A stretch of 53,143 nucleotides of DNA from Fen-549 sp964636655 (lineage in GTDB: Bacteria; Actinomycetota; Thermoleophilia; Gaiellales; Gaiellaceae): positions 1-53,143 of the forward strand of contig CAZWTK010000015.1 in assembly GCA_964636655.1 (NCBI GenBank). Direction: 5' to 3'. The translations under genes and the position numbers were made by a program. Numbering within the stretch: position 1 is the stretch's first letter; each line of letters opens with the position of its first letter. Positions 24,727-33,587 of this stretch are shown one piece after another. A model generated the notes under the pieces. That model saw nothing but the letters and a program-made list of their open reading frames with translations. It searched no databases and had not been told where the DNA came from.

Positions 24727-27294
24727 GTGGACCGCCTGACGATCATCGCAACGCATACCAACACCGACTTCGACGCGCTCGCCTCGATGCTGGCCGCGCG
24801 GCGGCTCTACCCGGGCTCACTGGTCGCCCTGCAGCCGACGCTGGCGCGCAACGTGCGCGAGTTCGTGCGTCTCTACGCCGACGAGCTCGAGCTGGTCGAG
24901 GTGAGCGCGCTCGATCTCTCGCAGGTGCACCGCCTGGTAGCGGTCGAGACGGTGCACTCCTCGCGCCTCGGCGACCTGGAGCCACTGACGCGCGACGAAG
25001 CGGTCGAGAAGATCGTCTTCGATCACCACGAGCGCGCCGGTCCCGACTGGGTGAAGCCCGAGAACCTTTACCTGACAGGGGAGGGAGCCTTGACCACGTC
25101 GCTGGTCGGTATCCTCGCCGAGCGCGAGCTGAGTGTGAGCCCGCTCGAGGCCACCGCCTTCGCGCTCGGGATTCACGAGGACACCGGCTCGCTCAGCTTC
25201 GCTTCGACCACGCAGCGCGACGCCGAGGCGATCGCCTGGTGCCTGCGCCACGGCGCGCGTCTGGACGAGCTTTCTCACTTCCTTCGTCCCGCTCTGGGCA
25301 GGGAGGAGCGCGAGTTGTTGGGCAAGCTGATGGAATCGACTCGCCCGGTTCGAGTCGCCGGGGTCGAGCTTCTGATCGCAAGCGCCGGCTGGCCGCGTTA
25401 TCTCGAGGACATCGCCCTGCTCGCGCACAAGCTTGCCGATCTGACCGATTGCGACGCGCTCGCCTGCCTGGTCGAGATGGATGGTCGCGTCTTTGCCGTG
25501 CTGCGCAGCCGCGTGCCCGAGCTCGATGCGGCCAGGCTTGCCGCCGTGCTCGGCGGCGGCGGTCACCACGGAGCCGCTTCGGCCGCTAGTCGCCTCTCGC
25601 TAGAGCAGGCCTGCCGGGCGATCGAGGACGGTTTCGCCTCGGCGCTCGAGCAACCGCCCCTGGCGCGCGAGGTGATGTCGAAACCGCCGCGTTTCGTCGA
25701 GCTTGAGACGAAGGTCGCCGAGGCCATGGCCACCTGTCAGCGCTACCGCCAGTCGGGCATCCTCGTGCTCGAGCAGGGTCGGCTGCGCGGTGTCGTCCAG
25801 CGCGAGGACCTGGACAAGGCCCTCGGTCACGGTCTCGACCAGGCGCCCGTCAAGGCGGTCATGGCGCTGGAGGTCGCCGTCTGCGCCCCCGACACCACGC
25901 TGCCCGAGTTGCGGCGGATGCTGGTCGATTCGGCAGCCGGGCGGATCGCCGTGATCGAGGACGACGAGGTTGTCGGCGTGGTCACGCGTGGCGATCTGCT
26001 CGCGGCCTTCGGTCTGCGCGAGGAGCCGGCTCCCGCGCGCGAGCCCAACCTCGAGCGCGAGCTGGAGCCGTTGAAGGATCTGGCCCCTCTGCGCGAGGCC
26101 ATCGCGACGATCGAAGGTACACACGAGGGTATCTACCTCGTGGGTGGATCGGTACGCGACGTTCTACTCGGTGCCGAGGGCTTCGACATCGACATCGCCG
26201 TGGAAGGCGACGCCATCGGGCTGGCCAGGGAACTGGCGCGTCTACTGCACGGGCGTATTCGAGCGCACGAGAAGTTCGGCACCGCGGTCGTCCTCTACGG
26301 CGAAGACGCTCGCGTCGACGTGGTCACCACTCGCACGGAGTTCTACGACGCGCCGGCGGCGCTGCCCTCGGTCGAGCACGCCTCGATCCGCGAGGATCTA
26401 TTCCGCCGTGACTTCACCGCCAACGCGATGGCGGTGTCGCTCAGGGTAGAGGATTTCGGGCGGTTGGTCGATCCTTTCGGCGGCCGGCGCGACATCGCCA
26501 AGCGGCGTCTGCGCGTGCTCCACAACCTTTCCTTCGTCGACGATCCCACTCGCATCTTCCGAGCCGTTCGCTACGAGAGCCGACTCGGCTTTCGCATGGA
26601 CGAGCACGCCGTTCAGCTGGCTCGCAGCTGTGTCGAGATGGGGCTCTTCGACGATCTCTCCTCGGCGCGGCTGCGCGACGAGCTGATCGACATCCTCGAC
26701 GAGCCAGACGCGGCACGCTCGATCCTGCGCCTGGCCGAGATCGGCGTCGCCGCGGCCGTGCATCCGCACCTGGTCGCCGACGAGGAGGCGGCCGCGATGG
26801 TCGAGCGCCTGGGCGTCCTGCGTGACCGCTACGCGCCCGAGCTGCCCCGCTGGCGGCTCGGGTTGGCGGTGCTCGCCCGTAAGCTGGCGACCTACGAGCT
26901 CTACTCATGGCTCGGGCGTCTGCGCCTGCGCCGCCGCGACGTCGAGAAGGTCGTGGCCGCGGTGGTGTTCGCGCCGCGCCTGGTCGAGCGCCTGCAGCGC
27001 GAGATCAGCCCGGCCGAGATCGTCGCGTTGGTCGATCCGGTGGCTCCCGACGCACCGCTGGTCGCGCTCGCCATGCACGATCTTCCGGCGCTCGAGGAGT
27101 ACTTCGAGCACCTGCGCGATATCGAGCTGGAGATCGGTGGCGGCGATCTGGTCGAATTGGGGCTTGAGCAGTCGCCGCGGGTGGGGGAGATTCTGGCCGA
27201 GCTGCGCCGGCGCAAGCTGAATGGAGCGCTGGCGGGACGCAAGGCCGAGCTCGAGGCGGCCAAGGAGCTGATCGACGAGGCCGCCAAGGCATGA
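24727..27294 (+). CDS. DHH phosphoesterase - CBS pair - CCA-type nucleotidyltransferase fusion
   Basis: 855 residues. Residues 1-310 are a DHH/DHHA1 unit (HTNTDFDA 10-17, DHH 99-101, GGGGHHGAAS 276-285). Residues 315-430 are two CBS domains. Residues 465-620 are a class II nucleotidyltransferase head: GGSVRDVLLG (473-482), catalytic Asp487 and Asp489 in FDIDIAVEG, and RRDFTANAMAV. An RNA-binding neck and body (RRDIAKRRLRVLHNLSFVDDPTRIFRAVRYESRLGF) follow to the C-terminus. Such fusions occur in Aquifex and related lineages, where the head acts as an A-adding tRNA enzyme. CBS domains suggest adenylate sensing; the DHH part may be a nanoRNase-like exonuclease. ATGA overlap with pgeF. Confidence 0.92.
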   Translation: MDRLTIIATHTNTDFDALASMLAARRLYPGSLVALQPTLARNVREFVRLYADELELVEVSALDLSQVHRLVAVETVHSSRLGDLEPLTRDEAVEKIVFDHHERAGPDWVKPENLYLTGEGALTTSLVGILAERELSVSPLEATAFALGIHEDTGSLSFASTTQRDAEAIAWCLRHGARLDELSHFLRPALGREERELLGKLMESTRPVRVAGVELLIASAGWPRYLEDIALLAHKLADLTDCDALACLVEMDGRVFAVLRSRVPELDAARLAAVLGGGGHHGAASAASRLSLEQACRAIEDGFASALEQPPLAREVMSKPPRFVELETKVAEAMATCQRYRQSGILVLEQGRLRGVVQREDLDKALGHGLDQAPVKAVMALEVAVCAPDTTLPELRRMLVDSAAGRIAVIEDDEVVGVVTRGDLLAAFGLREEPAPAREPNLERELEPLKDLAPLREAIATIEGTHEGIYLVGGSVRDVLLGAEGFDIDIAVEGDAIGLARELARLLHGRIRAHEKFGTAVVLYGEDARVDVVTTRTEFYDAPAALPSVEHASIREDLFRRDFTANAMAVSLRVEDFGRLVDPFGGRRDIAKRRLRVLHNLSFVDDPTRIFRAVRYESRLGFRMDEHAVQLARSCVEMGLFDDLSSARLRDELIDILDEPDAARSILRLAEIGVAAAVHPHLVADEEAAAMVERLGVLRDRYAPELPRWRLGLAVLARKLATYELYSWLGRLRLRRRDVEKVVAAVVFAPRLVERLQREISPAEIVALVDPVAPDAPLVALAMHDLPALEEYFEHLRDIELEIGGGDLVELGLEQSPRVGEILAELRRRKLNGALAGRKAELEAAKELIDEAAKA

Positions 27295-28022
27295 AGGAGT
27301 CTTTGTATCTGTGGCAGGCGCCCGGTCCCTACCGCGTTGCCTTCTCGACCCGCCTCGGCGGCGTCAGCGAGGGCGCTTTCAGCTCGCTCAACCTGAGCGA
27401 TCTCGGCGGCGACGAGCCCGAAAGGGTGCGAGAGAACCGCTCGCGCCTGTGCCGCGTGCTGGAGGTCGATACATCTCGCTCGACCATGGCTCAGCAGCGC
27501 CACGGCGCGGTAGCCCGGCGAGCCGAGGCGGTCGGGCTGCTCTCGGCCGACGCCGACTTCCCCGAGTGCGATGCCCTCTGGAGCGAGGAGCCGGGTCTGG
27601 GGATGATGCTCGTCACTGCCGATTGCCTTCCCATCGCGATCGGGCGCAGCGAGGGCGAGCGACCGGGCCTGGCGCTCGTCCACGCTGGCTGGCGCGGGTT
27701 ACTGGGGGGTGTGATCGAGTCGGTCTCACGAGCTCTCGGCCCCGGCCGGACGAAGGCCGTGCTCGGGCCGGCGATCGGACCTTGCTGCTTCGAGGTCTCG
27801 GAGGAGGTGGCGGCGAGCTTCCGCCGGCAGTTCGGTCGTCAGGTGGCCAGCGGACGCAAGGTCAACCTCTGGCTGGCGGCCGAGAAGGCGTTGGCCGCCG
27901 CCGGTTGTCGCGCGGCCGAGCGAATCGAGCTTTGCACCTCGTGTCACCCGGAGCTGTTCTTCTCACACCGGCGCGACCGGGGCCGGACGGGACGCCAGGG
28001 GGTCATCGCTGCGATCGACTGA
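27291..28022 (+). CDS. pgeF: Purine nucleoside phosphorylase / YfiH family (former polyphenol oxidase)
   Basis: 243 residues. YfiH family hallmarks: FSTRLGGVSEGAFSSLNLS, the metal-binding QQRHG, TADCLPIAIG, VHAGWRGLLGGV, GPAIGPCCFEV and CTSCHPELFFSHRRD. Family members act as zinc-dependent purine nucleoside phosphorylase/adenosine deaminase, and PgeF is reported to correct peptidoglycan misincorporation. In actinobacteria it usually lies between ftsZ and yggS; here the DHH-CBS fusion takes the ftsZ position. The start overlaps the upstream stop (ATGA). Confidence 0.94.
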   Translation: MKESLYLWQAPGPYRVAFSTRLGGVSEGAFSSLNLSDLGGDEPERVRENRSRLCRVLEVDTSRSTMAQQRHGAVARRAEAVGLLSADADFPECDALWSEEPGLGMMLVTADCLPIAIGRSEGERPGLALVHAGWRGLLGGVIESVSRALGPGRTKAVLGPAIGPCCFEVSEEVAASFRRQFGRQVASGRKVNLWLAAEKALAAAGCRAAERIELCTSCHPELFFSHRRDRGRTGRQGVIAAID

Positions 28023-28614
28023 GGAGATCCGCGAACGCTACGAGCGCATCCAAGATAGCGTCGGGCCGGGCGTCACGGTTGTCGCTGCGACCAAGTACGT
28101 CTCGCTGGAGGAGATGGGCGTGCTGGCGGACGCTGGCATCGAGGTGGTGGGAGAGAACCGTGCTCAGGCGCTGGCGGCTAAGCAGGCGCGCTACGGAACG
28201 GCCTTTCACTGGCATTTCATCGGCCACCTGCAAAGCCGCAAGGCTCCGCTGGTGAGCGAGCTCTGCGAGCTCTGTCACTCGCTGGCGAGCGAGTCGGCCG
28301 TCCGGCAACTGAGCATCCCGGCACTGATAGAGGTCAATCTCGCCGGGGAGGAGACGAAGTCGGGCATCGCTCCCGAGCAACTCGAGGACTTCCTGGGCTT
28401 CTGCGCTCAGGTTGGCGTCGAGGTTCGCGGACTGATGACCATGCCGCCGCTCAGTACCGACCCCGAGGCCTCGCGTCCCTACTTCCGGCGCCTGCGCGAG
28501 TTGGCCGAGCGGTTCGACCTCCCGGATCTCTCGATGGGCACTAGCCAGGACTACCTGGTAGCGGCCGAGGAGGGCGCCAGCTACGTTCGCGTCGGTAGCG
28601 TCCTGTGGAGCTAG
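28009..28614 (+). CDS. yggS: Pyridoxal-phosphate homeostasis protein (YggS/PLPBP), apparent CTG start
   Basis: The PLP lysine lies in VVAATKYVS, followed by VGENRAQ, FHWHFIGHLQSRKAP, LMTMPPL and SMGTSQDYLVAAEEGASYVRVGSVLW, all YggS features. The first ATG in frame (28114) would cut off the PLP lysine, and no ATG, GTG or TTG precedes it in the open frame that I traced back into pgeF. CTG 28009 gives a normal 201-residue protein beginning RSTEEIRERYERIQ and is preceded by AGGGGG (27997-28002) at six-base spacing. It overlaps the pgeF end by 14 bases. YggS buffers free PLP. A non-standard start is the best reading; a base error is the alternative. Confidence 0.85.
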   Translation: MRSTEEIRERYERIQDSVGPGVTVVAATKYVSLEEMGVLADAGIEVVGENRAQALAAKQARYGTAFHWHFIGHLQSRKAPLVSELCELCHSLASESAVRQLSIPALIEVNLAGEETKSGIAPEQLEDFLGFCAQVGVEVRGLMTMPPLSTDPEASRPYFRRLRELAERFDLPDLSMGTSQDYLVAAEEGASYVRVGSVLWS

Positions 28615-28626
28615 CGCACGGCGAGT

Positions 28627-28995
28627 CTAGCGCGCTAGCTGCTCGATTTCCTCGGCTCCGTGATAGGGGCAGAAACGCGATCCGATCATGGCCGAGCGTC
28701 TACACGGCCGGCCGTAGATAGTCTCACCCTTGCAGCGTCTCGCCTCATTCGTGACAAGCAGCTTGTTCGCCGCGGCTCGCGATCGCGGTTGGTAGTCGTA
28801 GCGCTGGAAGAGGCGGTATAGCGCCACGGTAGCCGAGTGAGCGCTCGAGTAGCCCCACTGCTCGTATCCTCGCCTGGCGATCTCCGGGATGCTCAGGCGA
28901 GCGCGCTCGTGCAGGATGTGAGCAGCCCGCAGTTGCTCGGGCGAAAGCAGGGCGTGAATAGGCCCGCTTCTTGACCTCCGGCGCTCCGAGCTCAT
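28627..28995 (-). CDS. Small HTH plus Cys3His zinc-knuckle protein
   Basis: 122 residues, not a named family. Residues 16-75 look like a helix-turn-helix: LSPEQLRAAHILHERARLSIPEIARRGYEQ, then SSAHSATVALYRLFQRY. Residues 86-113 contain C-x8-C-x10-C-x2-H in CKGETIYGRPCRRSAMIGSRFCPYHG, a knuckle common in phage and actinobacterial small proteins and presumably zinc-binding. It interrupts the pgeF-yggS-sepF plus-strand cluster from the opposite strand, sharing the divergent region with sepF. Possible DNA-binding regulator; not proven. Confidence 0.75.
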   Translation of the reverse strand: MSSERRRSRSGPIHALLSPEQLRAAHILHERARLSIPEIARRGYEQWGYSSAHSATVALYRLFQRYDYQPRSRAAANKLLVTNEARRCKGETIYGRPCRRSAMIGSRFCPYHGAEEIEQLAR

Positions 28996-29177
28996 TCGAC
29001 GACAGCGCTCGGGGCAACGGAATGCGGCGGCCTTTTCCGTCTGTTTTGTTCGGGATTGCGGCGGCTCATCTCGGTCTTACCAGCGGGGAACTTTCTCACA
29101 GTGTTGCCAAAAAGTCAATCCCACTTCGGGCGCTCTTTCTGCGATGTCAACCGCGGCGAGGGTTACAATCGAGCCAT

Positions 29178-29729
29178 ATGGGGTTCGCGGACGTCTGGAA
29201 CCGGACGCTCGTCTATTTCGGCATAGCCGAAGAGGAAGACTGGGACGAGGACGGTTACGTCACCGAGGAGGCCGAGCGCACGTACAGCGAACGGCCAAAT
29301 GTGCGACGGCTGACGCCGCGGCGTCGCGCTGCCGAGCCGGACGATTGGAGCGAGCCCGAGAACCCGCGCCAGCGCAGCGTGACCCTGCGACCGGCCACCC
29401 GCCTGCGTGGAGTCGAGGCGCCGATGGCCGTCCCCGACGACGGAATCTCGCCGGCGCGTGTTCATCTCGTCATCCCGCGCGGCTTCAACGACGCTCAGCA
29501 GATCGCCGATCACTTCAAGCAAGGCATTCCTGTGATCCTCAATCTGCAGGGCGTCGACAGCGAGCTCTCAAAGAGGCTGGTCGACTTCGCCAGCGGGCTC
29601 ACCTACGCGCTCGACGGCGGGATGCAGCGAGTCGCCGACAAGGTCTTCCTGCTCACGCCGCAGCACGTTGAGGTCTCGGCCGAAGAGCGCGCCCGCATGA
29701 TCGAGCGCGGTTTCTTCAACCAGGCCTGA
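29178..29729 (+). CDS. sepF: Cell division protein SepF
   Basis: 183 residues from ATG 29178 (MGFADVWNRTLVYFGI is the membrane-binding amphipathic helix typical of SepF; the longer open frame has no such start). Residues 20-85 are an acidic/Arg-rich linker. Residues 95-183 are the SepF domain: ARVHLVIPRGFNDAQQIADHF, VILNLQGVDSELSKRLVDFASGLTYALDGGMQRVADKVFLLTP. SepF tethers FtsZ to the membrane and is the main Z-ring anchor where FtsA is absent. TACAAT lies at 29164-29169, eight bases before the start. Confidence 0.95.
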   Translation: MGFADVWNRTLVYFGIAEEEDWDEDGYVTEEAERTYSERPNVRRLTPRRRAAEPDDWSEPENPRQRSVTLRPATRLRGVEAPMAVPDDGISPARVHLVIPRGFNDAQQIADHFKQGIPVILNLQGVDSELSKRLVDFASGLTYALDGGMQRVADKVFLLTPQHVEVSAEERARMIERGFFNQA

Positions 29730-29794
29730 ACCGCTCAGACGAGAGTCGTAACGGCGGAGTAGGAACGAGAGCGGGCGGCACGAATTGACGCAGT

Positions 29795-30103
29795 GTGGGC
29801 AATGAGGCCAGCTTGACGACGCTCTGTTCGGTCACCGCGCAGGTGATGACGCTGGTGAACGTCTTCGTGTCGGTCTACTCGCTGATCATCTTCCTCTACG
29901 TCCTCAGCTCCTGGATCCCGTTGCCCTACAACCGCAACCTGAATCGGGTTCGCCGCTTTCTCTCCGACGCCTGTGATCCTTATCTCCGCCTGTTTCGGCG
30001 CTTCCTGCCGTCCCTTGGAGGAATCGATCTATCTCCAATCGTCGCCGTGCTGGTGCTCTGGCTGGGCGATCGTTTGGTTTACGAGGTGCTTTCGCAGTTC
30101 TGA
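29795..30103 (+). CDS. yggT: YggT family membrane protein
   Basis: 102 residues from GTG 29795; ATG 29846 would give the more usual 85-residue form starting at the first helix. Two YggT helices: residues 20-41 (VNVFVSVYSLIIFLYVLSSWIP) and 78-98 (LSPIVAVLVLWLGDRLVYEVL), with DPYLRLFRRFLPSLGGIDLSP between them. Small membrane protein of the division cluster, between sepF and divIVA, implicated in osmotic tolerance and membrane organisation. Confidence 0.9.
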   Translation: MGNEASLTTLCSVTAQVMTLVNVFVSVYSLIIFLYVLSSWIPLPYNRNLNRVRRFLSDACDPYLRLFRRFLPSLGGIDLSPIVAVLVLWLGDRLVYEVLSQF

Positions 30104-30118
30104 CAAGGAGGCATTCCA

Positions 30119-30769
30119 ATGGCTCTAACGCCTGTAGAGATAAGGCATATCCGCCTCCGCAAGGCGTTTTTCGGTTACCAGACCAAGCAGGCCGACGAGC
30201 TGCTTGCCGACATAGTCGATAGCTTCGAGGACGTCTGGCGCGATCGCGCCGACCTCGCCGACAAGATCGAGCAGCTGGGCACCGAGCTGGTTCGCTACCG
30301 CGAGTTGGAGCAGCTTCTCCGTACGACTCTGATCTCGGCCGAGAGAGCGTCGCAGCAGATGACCGACCAGGCGCGGCGCGAGACCGAGTCGGTGCTGAGC
30401 GAGGCCCGCGCCGAGGCGCGCGAGATCCTGCGCGAGGCGACGGGCGAGCGCGAGCGCCTCAACGCCGAGATCAGCCGGATCAGGGCTCAGCTGGCCGCCG
30501 TGCTGGCAACGATCGGCGATGACGTACCGGAAGGCGAGTCCAGCTCGAAGGAATCGACTCTCGAGACACCACCGCGACCGCCCAACGTCGCGGGCCCCGT
30601 CAGTACCGCTCCACCGCAGGCGATGCCTGTCGCTCCACCCAACCAGCCCGCGGCTCCAGCGGCTCCGCCGCCGGTACCGCGCCCGGTCGCAAATCCCGGC
30701 GAGCCCGCAGGCGGGCAAGCGATGGCCGCTGCGGTCGCAAGCGACGTGGGCTGGCCCGTCCCGAGATAG
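30119..30769 (+). CDS. divIVA: DivIVA/Wag31 family polar-division protein
   Basis: 216 residues. Residues 1-40 are the DivIVA lipid-binding domain (LTPVEIRHIRLRKAFFGYQTKQADELL), residues 45-140 a long coiled coil with many Glu/Arg heptads, and residues 145-216 a Pro/Ala-rich tail. DivIVA marks curved membrane at septa and poles and directs wall growth in actinobacteria. An AAGGAGG ribosome site lies seven bases before the ATG. Last gene of this division block; the following gene is on the other strand. Confidence 0.94.
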   Translation: MALTPVEIRHIRLRKAFFGYQTKQADELLADIVDSFEDVWRDRADLADKIEQLGTELVRYRELEQLLRTTLISAERASQQMTDQARRETESVLSEARAEAREILREATGERERLNAEISRIRAQLAAVLATIGDDVPEGESSSKESTLETPPRPPNVAGPVSTAPPQAMPVAPPNQPAAPAAPPPVPRPVANPGEPAGGQAMAAAVASDVGWPVPR

Positions 30770-30781
30770 GAGCCGATGGCG

Positions 30782-32041
30782 CTAGGCCTCGGCGAGACCG
30801 ATGGCGCCGGCCTCAGCGGCGACGCGTAGCTGTGGAACGCGATGTTCCCTAACACCGGCGTCAAGCTTCGCATCAAGCGGGGCGAAAACGTCCGGGTCGC
30901 GCTCCATGGCGCTTAGCAGAGCATCGACCACGTCGGGCCGAAACTGCGTTCCACGGCACCGCTTTGCCTCCTCGCGTGCCTCCTCGACGCTGAGCATCGC
31001 CTTGTAGGGGCGGTTGGTCGTCATCGCATCCCAGGCGTCTGCCAGTCCTACGATCGAGGCCTCGACGGGAATCGCCTCACGTTCGAGGCCGGCCGGATAG
31101 CCGGCGCCGCTCCAGTGCTCGTGGTGGTGGCGGATGATCGAGACGACGGGGCGCAGCGGACCGAAACGATCGACGATACGAGCCCCGTCGTTGCAGTGGC
31201 ACTTGATCAGCTCGAACTCCTGGTGGGTGAGGCGCGCCGGCTTGAGCAGGATGGAGTCGGGGACGGCCAATTTGCCGATGTCGTGAAAGAGAGCGCCAAG
31301 ACGAAGCAGTTCGAGTCGTGCCGGATCGAACTGGAGCTCGCGGCCGATGCTCAGCGCGATCTCTTCGACGCGCTGCGAGTGGCCGGCCGTCGAAGGATCC
31401 TTGGCGTCGACCGCCGCGTTGAGGCTCTCAATCGCCTCGAAGGAGCTTTGCTCCAAGCGCCGGTAGGCATCGAGCAGCTCTTCGGACTGCTGCTCGAACA
31501 CGCTCCTGCGTCGTCGCAACACTCGCGAGGCGCCGCGTACGAGCAGCGTCAATACTGCGAAAAGAGCCAGAAAGACGAGAGCCATCGAAAGCCAGATATA
31601 GCGAACGCGTGAGCTCGCAGCAGAACTCGCGGCGATAGGGCGAGAAAGAACGAGCAGCTGTCCTCGCTGGCCGTTCTGTGCGCGAAGCGATGTACGGTAA
31701 ACAACCTGATTGTGCCCGGGCACCAGCGAGGAGTCTTGTCCGCCGCGAACGATTTCGACCCGGGCGACGTTGGGATTGTGGAGCAACCGCTCGCTGACCG
31801 TCGCCGCCGCAGCCGGGTGCGTGAGCAGATCGCCGGTACGACTAGAGGCCAGCACGACGCTGGTGGCGTGACTCAGGTCGTCACGGACATCAGAGCTGGC
31901 TTGCCCGCGAACGACGGCGCCGAGGAGCAGCGAGAGCGCGACCGCGGAGGCGAGTAAGACAGCGCCGCTCAGGAACAGGAATGCGTGCATCAGTGCGATC
32001 GAGCGATCGCGCATACGGAAGCCTGTGCCTGAAGGTGCCAT
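30782..32041 (-). CDS. Membrane-anchored HD-GYP domain protein
   Basis: 419 residues. A membrane helix at about 20-48, an extracytoplasmic sensory segment (about 50-148), a second helix (about 150-172), a coiled linker (about 178-200), then HD-GYP (about 205-390). Metal and catalytic residues are visible: AGHSQRVEEI, FHDIGKLAVPD, HHHEHWSGAGYP and LADAWDAMTTNRPY. HD-GYP enzymes hydrolyse cyclic di-GMP or related cyclic dinucleotides, so this is probably a stimulus-gated phosphodiesterase. An isolated gene convergent with divIVA. Confidence 0.92.
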   Translation of the reverse strand: MAPSGTGFRMRDRSIALMHAFLFLSGAVLLASAVALSLLLGAVVRGQASSDVRDDLSHATSVVLASSRTGDLLTHPAAAATVSERLLHNPNVARVEIVRGGQDSSLVPGHNQVVYRTSLRAQNGQRGQLLVLSRPIAASSAASSRVRYIWLSMALVFLALFAVLTLLVRGASRVLRRRRSVFEQQSEELLDAYRRLEQSSFEAIESLNAAVDAKDPSTAGHSQRVEEIALSIGRELQFDPARLELLRLGALFHDIGKLAVPDSILLKPARLTHQEFELIKCHCNDGARIVDRFGPLRPVVSIIRHHHEHWSGAGYPAGLEREAIPVEASIVGLADAWDAMTTNRPYKAMLSVEEAREEAKRCRGTQFRPDVVDALLSAMERDPDVFAPLDAKLDAGVREHRVPQLRVAAEAGAIGLAEA

Positions 32042-32138
32042 GCCGCTCGGAGAGGGTGAAGCCGCAGTTCCTTATGTAAAAAACCGATACAGGCTAGGCA
32101 ATCGAGCGGCCGAAGTCCAACGAGAACCGTTCGCGGCC

Positions 32139-32144
32139 TAAGAT
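32139..32144 (+). promoter_or_regulatory. -10 hexamer TAAGAT, leaderless geometry
   Basis: Six bases before the ATG of rnz at 32151; no Shine-Dalgarno in the gap. Confidence 0.5.
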
Positions 32145-32150
32145 CCTGCC

Positions 32151-33167
32151 ATGGACATGGACGTCGTATTCCTGGGCACCGCGGGCTCGATGCCCACCGC
32201 CAGGCGCTCTCCGACCGCGCTCGTGGTGCGTCGCGGCGGCGAGCGGCTGCTCTTCGACTGCGGTGAGGGCAGCCAGCGCCAGTTTCTGCGCTCGACGCTC
32301 GGGCTGGTCGATCTGAGCGAGATCTTCCTGACCCACTACCACGCCGATCACTACCTGGGGCTGCCGGGAATGCTCAAGACGTTTTCGCTGCGCGGACGTG
32401 AACTGCCGCTCGCGGTCTTCGGCCCACCCGGACTGAACGATCTCTTCACCAGTCTGCGCAGGATCTTCGGCCGCCTCACCTTCGCTCTCGATCTAGTGGA
32501 GCTCAGCCCCGGTGACGCGCTCGATCGGGACGGTTATCTACTCGAGACCTTTCCGGTGGAGCATGGCGTCTCCTCGCTGGGCTACGCGCTGGTCGAGCTG
32601 CCCCGGCCCGGGCGCTTCGACGTCGAGGGCGCCGATCGGCTGGGCGTGCCGCCAGGGCGCGAGCGCGGCGCCCTGCAACGAGGCGAGGAGATCTCGCTCG
32701 CAGACGGCAGCGTAGTTCGGCCCGAGCAGGTGCTGGGGCCGGCCCGTCCCGGGCGCAAGCTGGTTATCTCGGGAGATTCCGCGCCCTCCCGTAGTGTGGT
32801 CGAAGCGGCCTGCGATGCCGATTTGCTCATCCACGAGGCCACCTTCTGCGAGGAGGAGAGCGAACGTGCCGAGGAGACCCGCCACTCTACCGCGGCGCAG
32901 GCGGCGCAGGTCGCGCTCGCCGCTCGCGTAAAGATGCTTGCGCTCACCCACGTCTCTACGCGCTACTTCGGGCCCGAGGTGCTACGCGAAGCGCGCGAGT
33001 TGTTCGCGGCGACGGTCGTGCCGAAGGACTTCGATATCATCGACCTGCCCTTCCAGGAGCGAGGCGAGCCTCGATTGATCAAGGGCGGAGCGCTTCCCGG
33101 CGAGGGAAGCGAAACTGGGGCCAAGCCGGCCGTTCGCGCTGCCGGGGGTGAGGAGAAGAGCGAATGA
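32151..33167 (+). CDS. rnz: Ribonuclease Z
   Basis: 338 residues, metallo-beta-lactamase fold. Motif II is THYHADHYLG (His62, His64, Asp66, His67). FLGTAGSMPTARRSPTA, SGDSAPSRSVVEAA, HEATF, HSTAAQAAQVA and ALTHVSTRY give the remaining ligands and the RNase Z exosite arrangement. It matures tRNA 3' ends; the two tRNAs in the window lack an encoded CCA and would need it. The last 25 residues are a low-complexity tail. ATGA overlap with the DUF2007 gene. Confidence 0.94.
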   Translation: MDMDVVFLGTAGSMPTARRSPTALVVRRGGERLLFDCGEGSQRQFLRSTLGLVDLSEIFLTHYHADHYLGLPGMLKTFSLRGRELPLAVFGPPGLNDLFTSLRRIFGRLTFALDLVELSPGDALDRDGYLLETFPVEHGVSSLGYALVELPRPGRFDVEGADRLGVPPGRERGALQRGEEISLADGSVVRPEQVLGPARPGRKLVISGDSAPSRSVVEAACDADLLIHEATFCEEESERAEETRHSTAAQAAQVALAARVKMLALTHVSTRYFGPEVLREARELFAATVVPKDFDIIDLPFQERGEPRLIKGGALPGEGSETGAKPAVRAAGGEEKSE

Positions 33168-33397
33168 CGAGATTGGTGCAGGTGGCCGTTGCCGCCAACA
33201 CCGCCGAGGCGGAGGAGATCGAGTCGATCCTGCAGGCGGCCGGAATCGAGTACGAGCTCGAATGCGCGGTCGAGACCGATCCCAGCACCAACGAGGACGC
33301 CCCGCAGAAAGTGCTGGTGCCCGAGGGTCGGATGGAGGATGCGCTCGAGGCAATCGAGGCGATGAGCGAGCCGGACGACCTGGTCTCGGACGCTTAG
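33164..33397 (+). CDS. DUF2007-like small signal-transducing-type protein
   Basis: 77 residues with the DUF2007 pattern: a beta strand (LVQVAVAANTAEAEEIESILQAAGIEY), an acidic middle, then QKVLVPEGRMEDALEAIEAM. The ferredoxin-like fold resembles a PII fragment, but no ligand is known. Start overlaps the rnz stop (ATGA), so the pair is translationally coupled. Confidence 0.85.
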   Translation: MTRLVQVAVAANTAEAEEIESILQAAGIEYELECAVETDPSTNEDAPQKVLVPEGRMEDALEAIEAMSEPDDLVSDA

Positions 33398-33587
33398 GGC
33401 CTCTTCCTCCAGGTCTGTACCGCCCGGCGTCGCCGATCGGCGGCGCCTGTGATCGCAGTGATGCTCTCCGCACTGCCGGTGCGTCTTCGTGACCCTTCAG
33501 CCGCAGGCATCCACGGCTCGATCACCCAGTAAGCCCTTGCTCGTCGGGTCCGAGCCGGCCTTCCGCTCCGCGGACGGTGAGCGCCGC

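Noticed and set aside
28114..28614. ATG start for yggS
   Set aside because: Would delete the PLP lysine; the CTG 105 bases upstream gives the full family fold.
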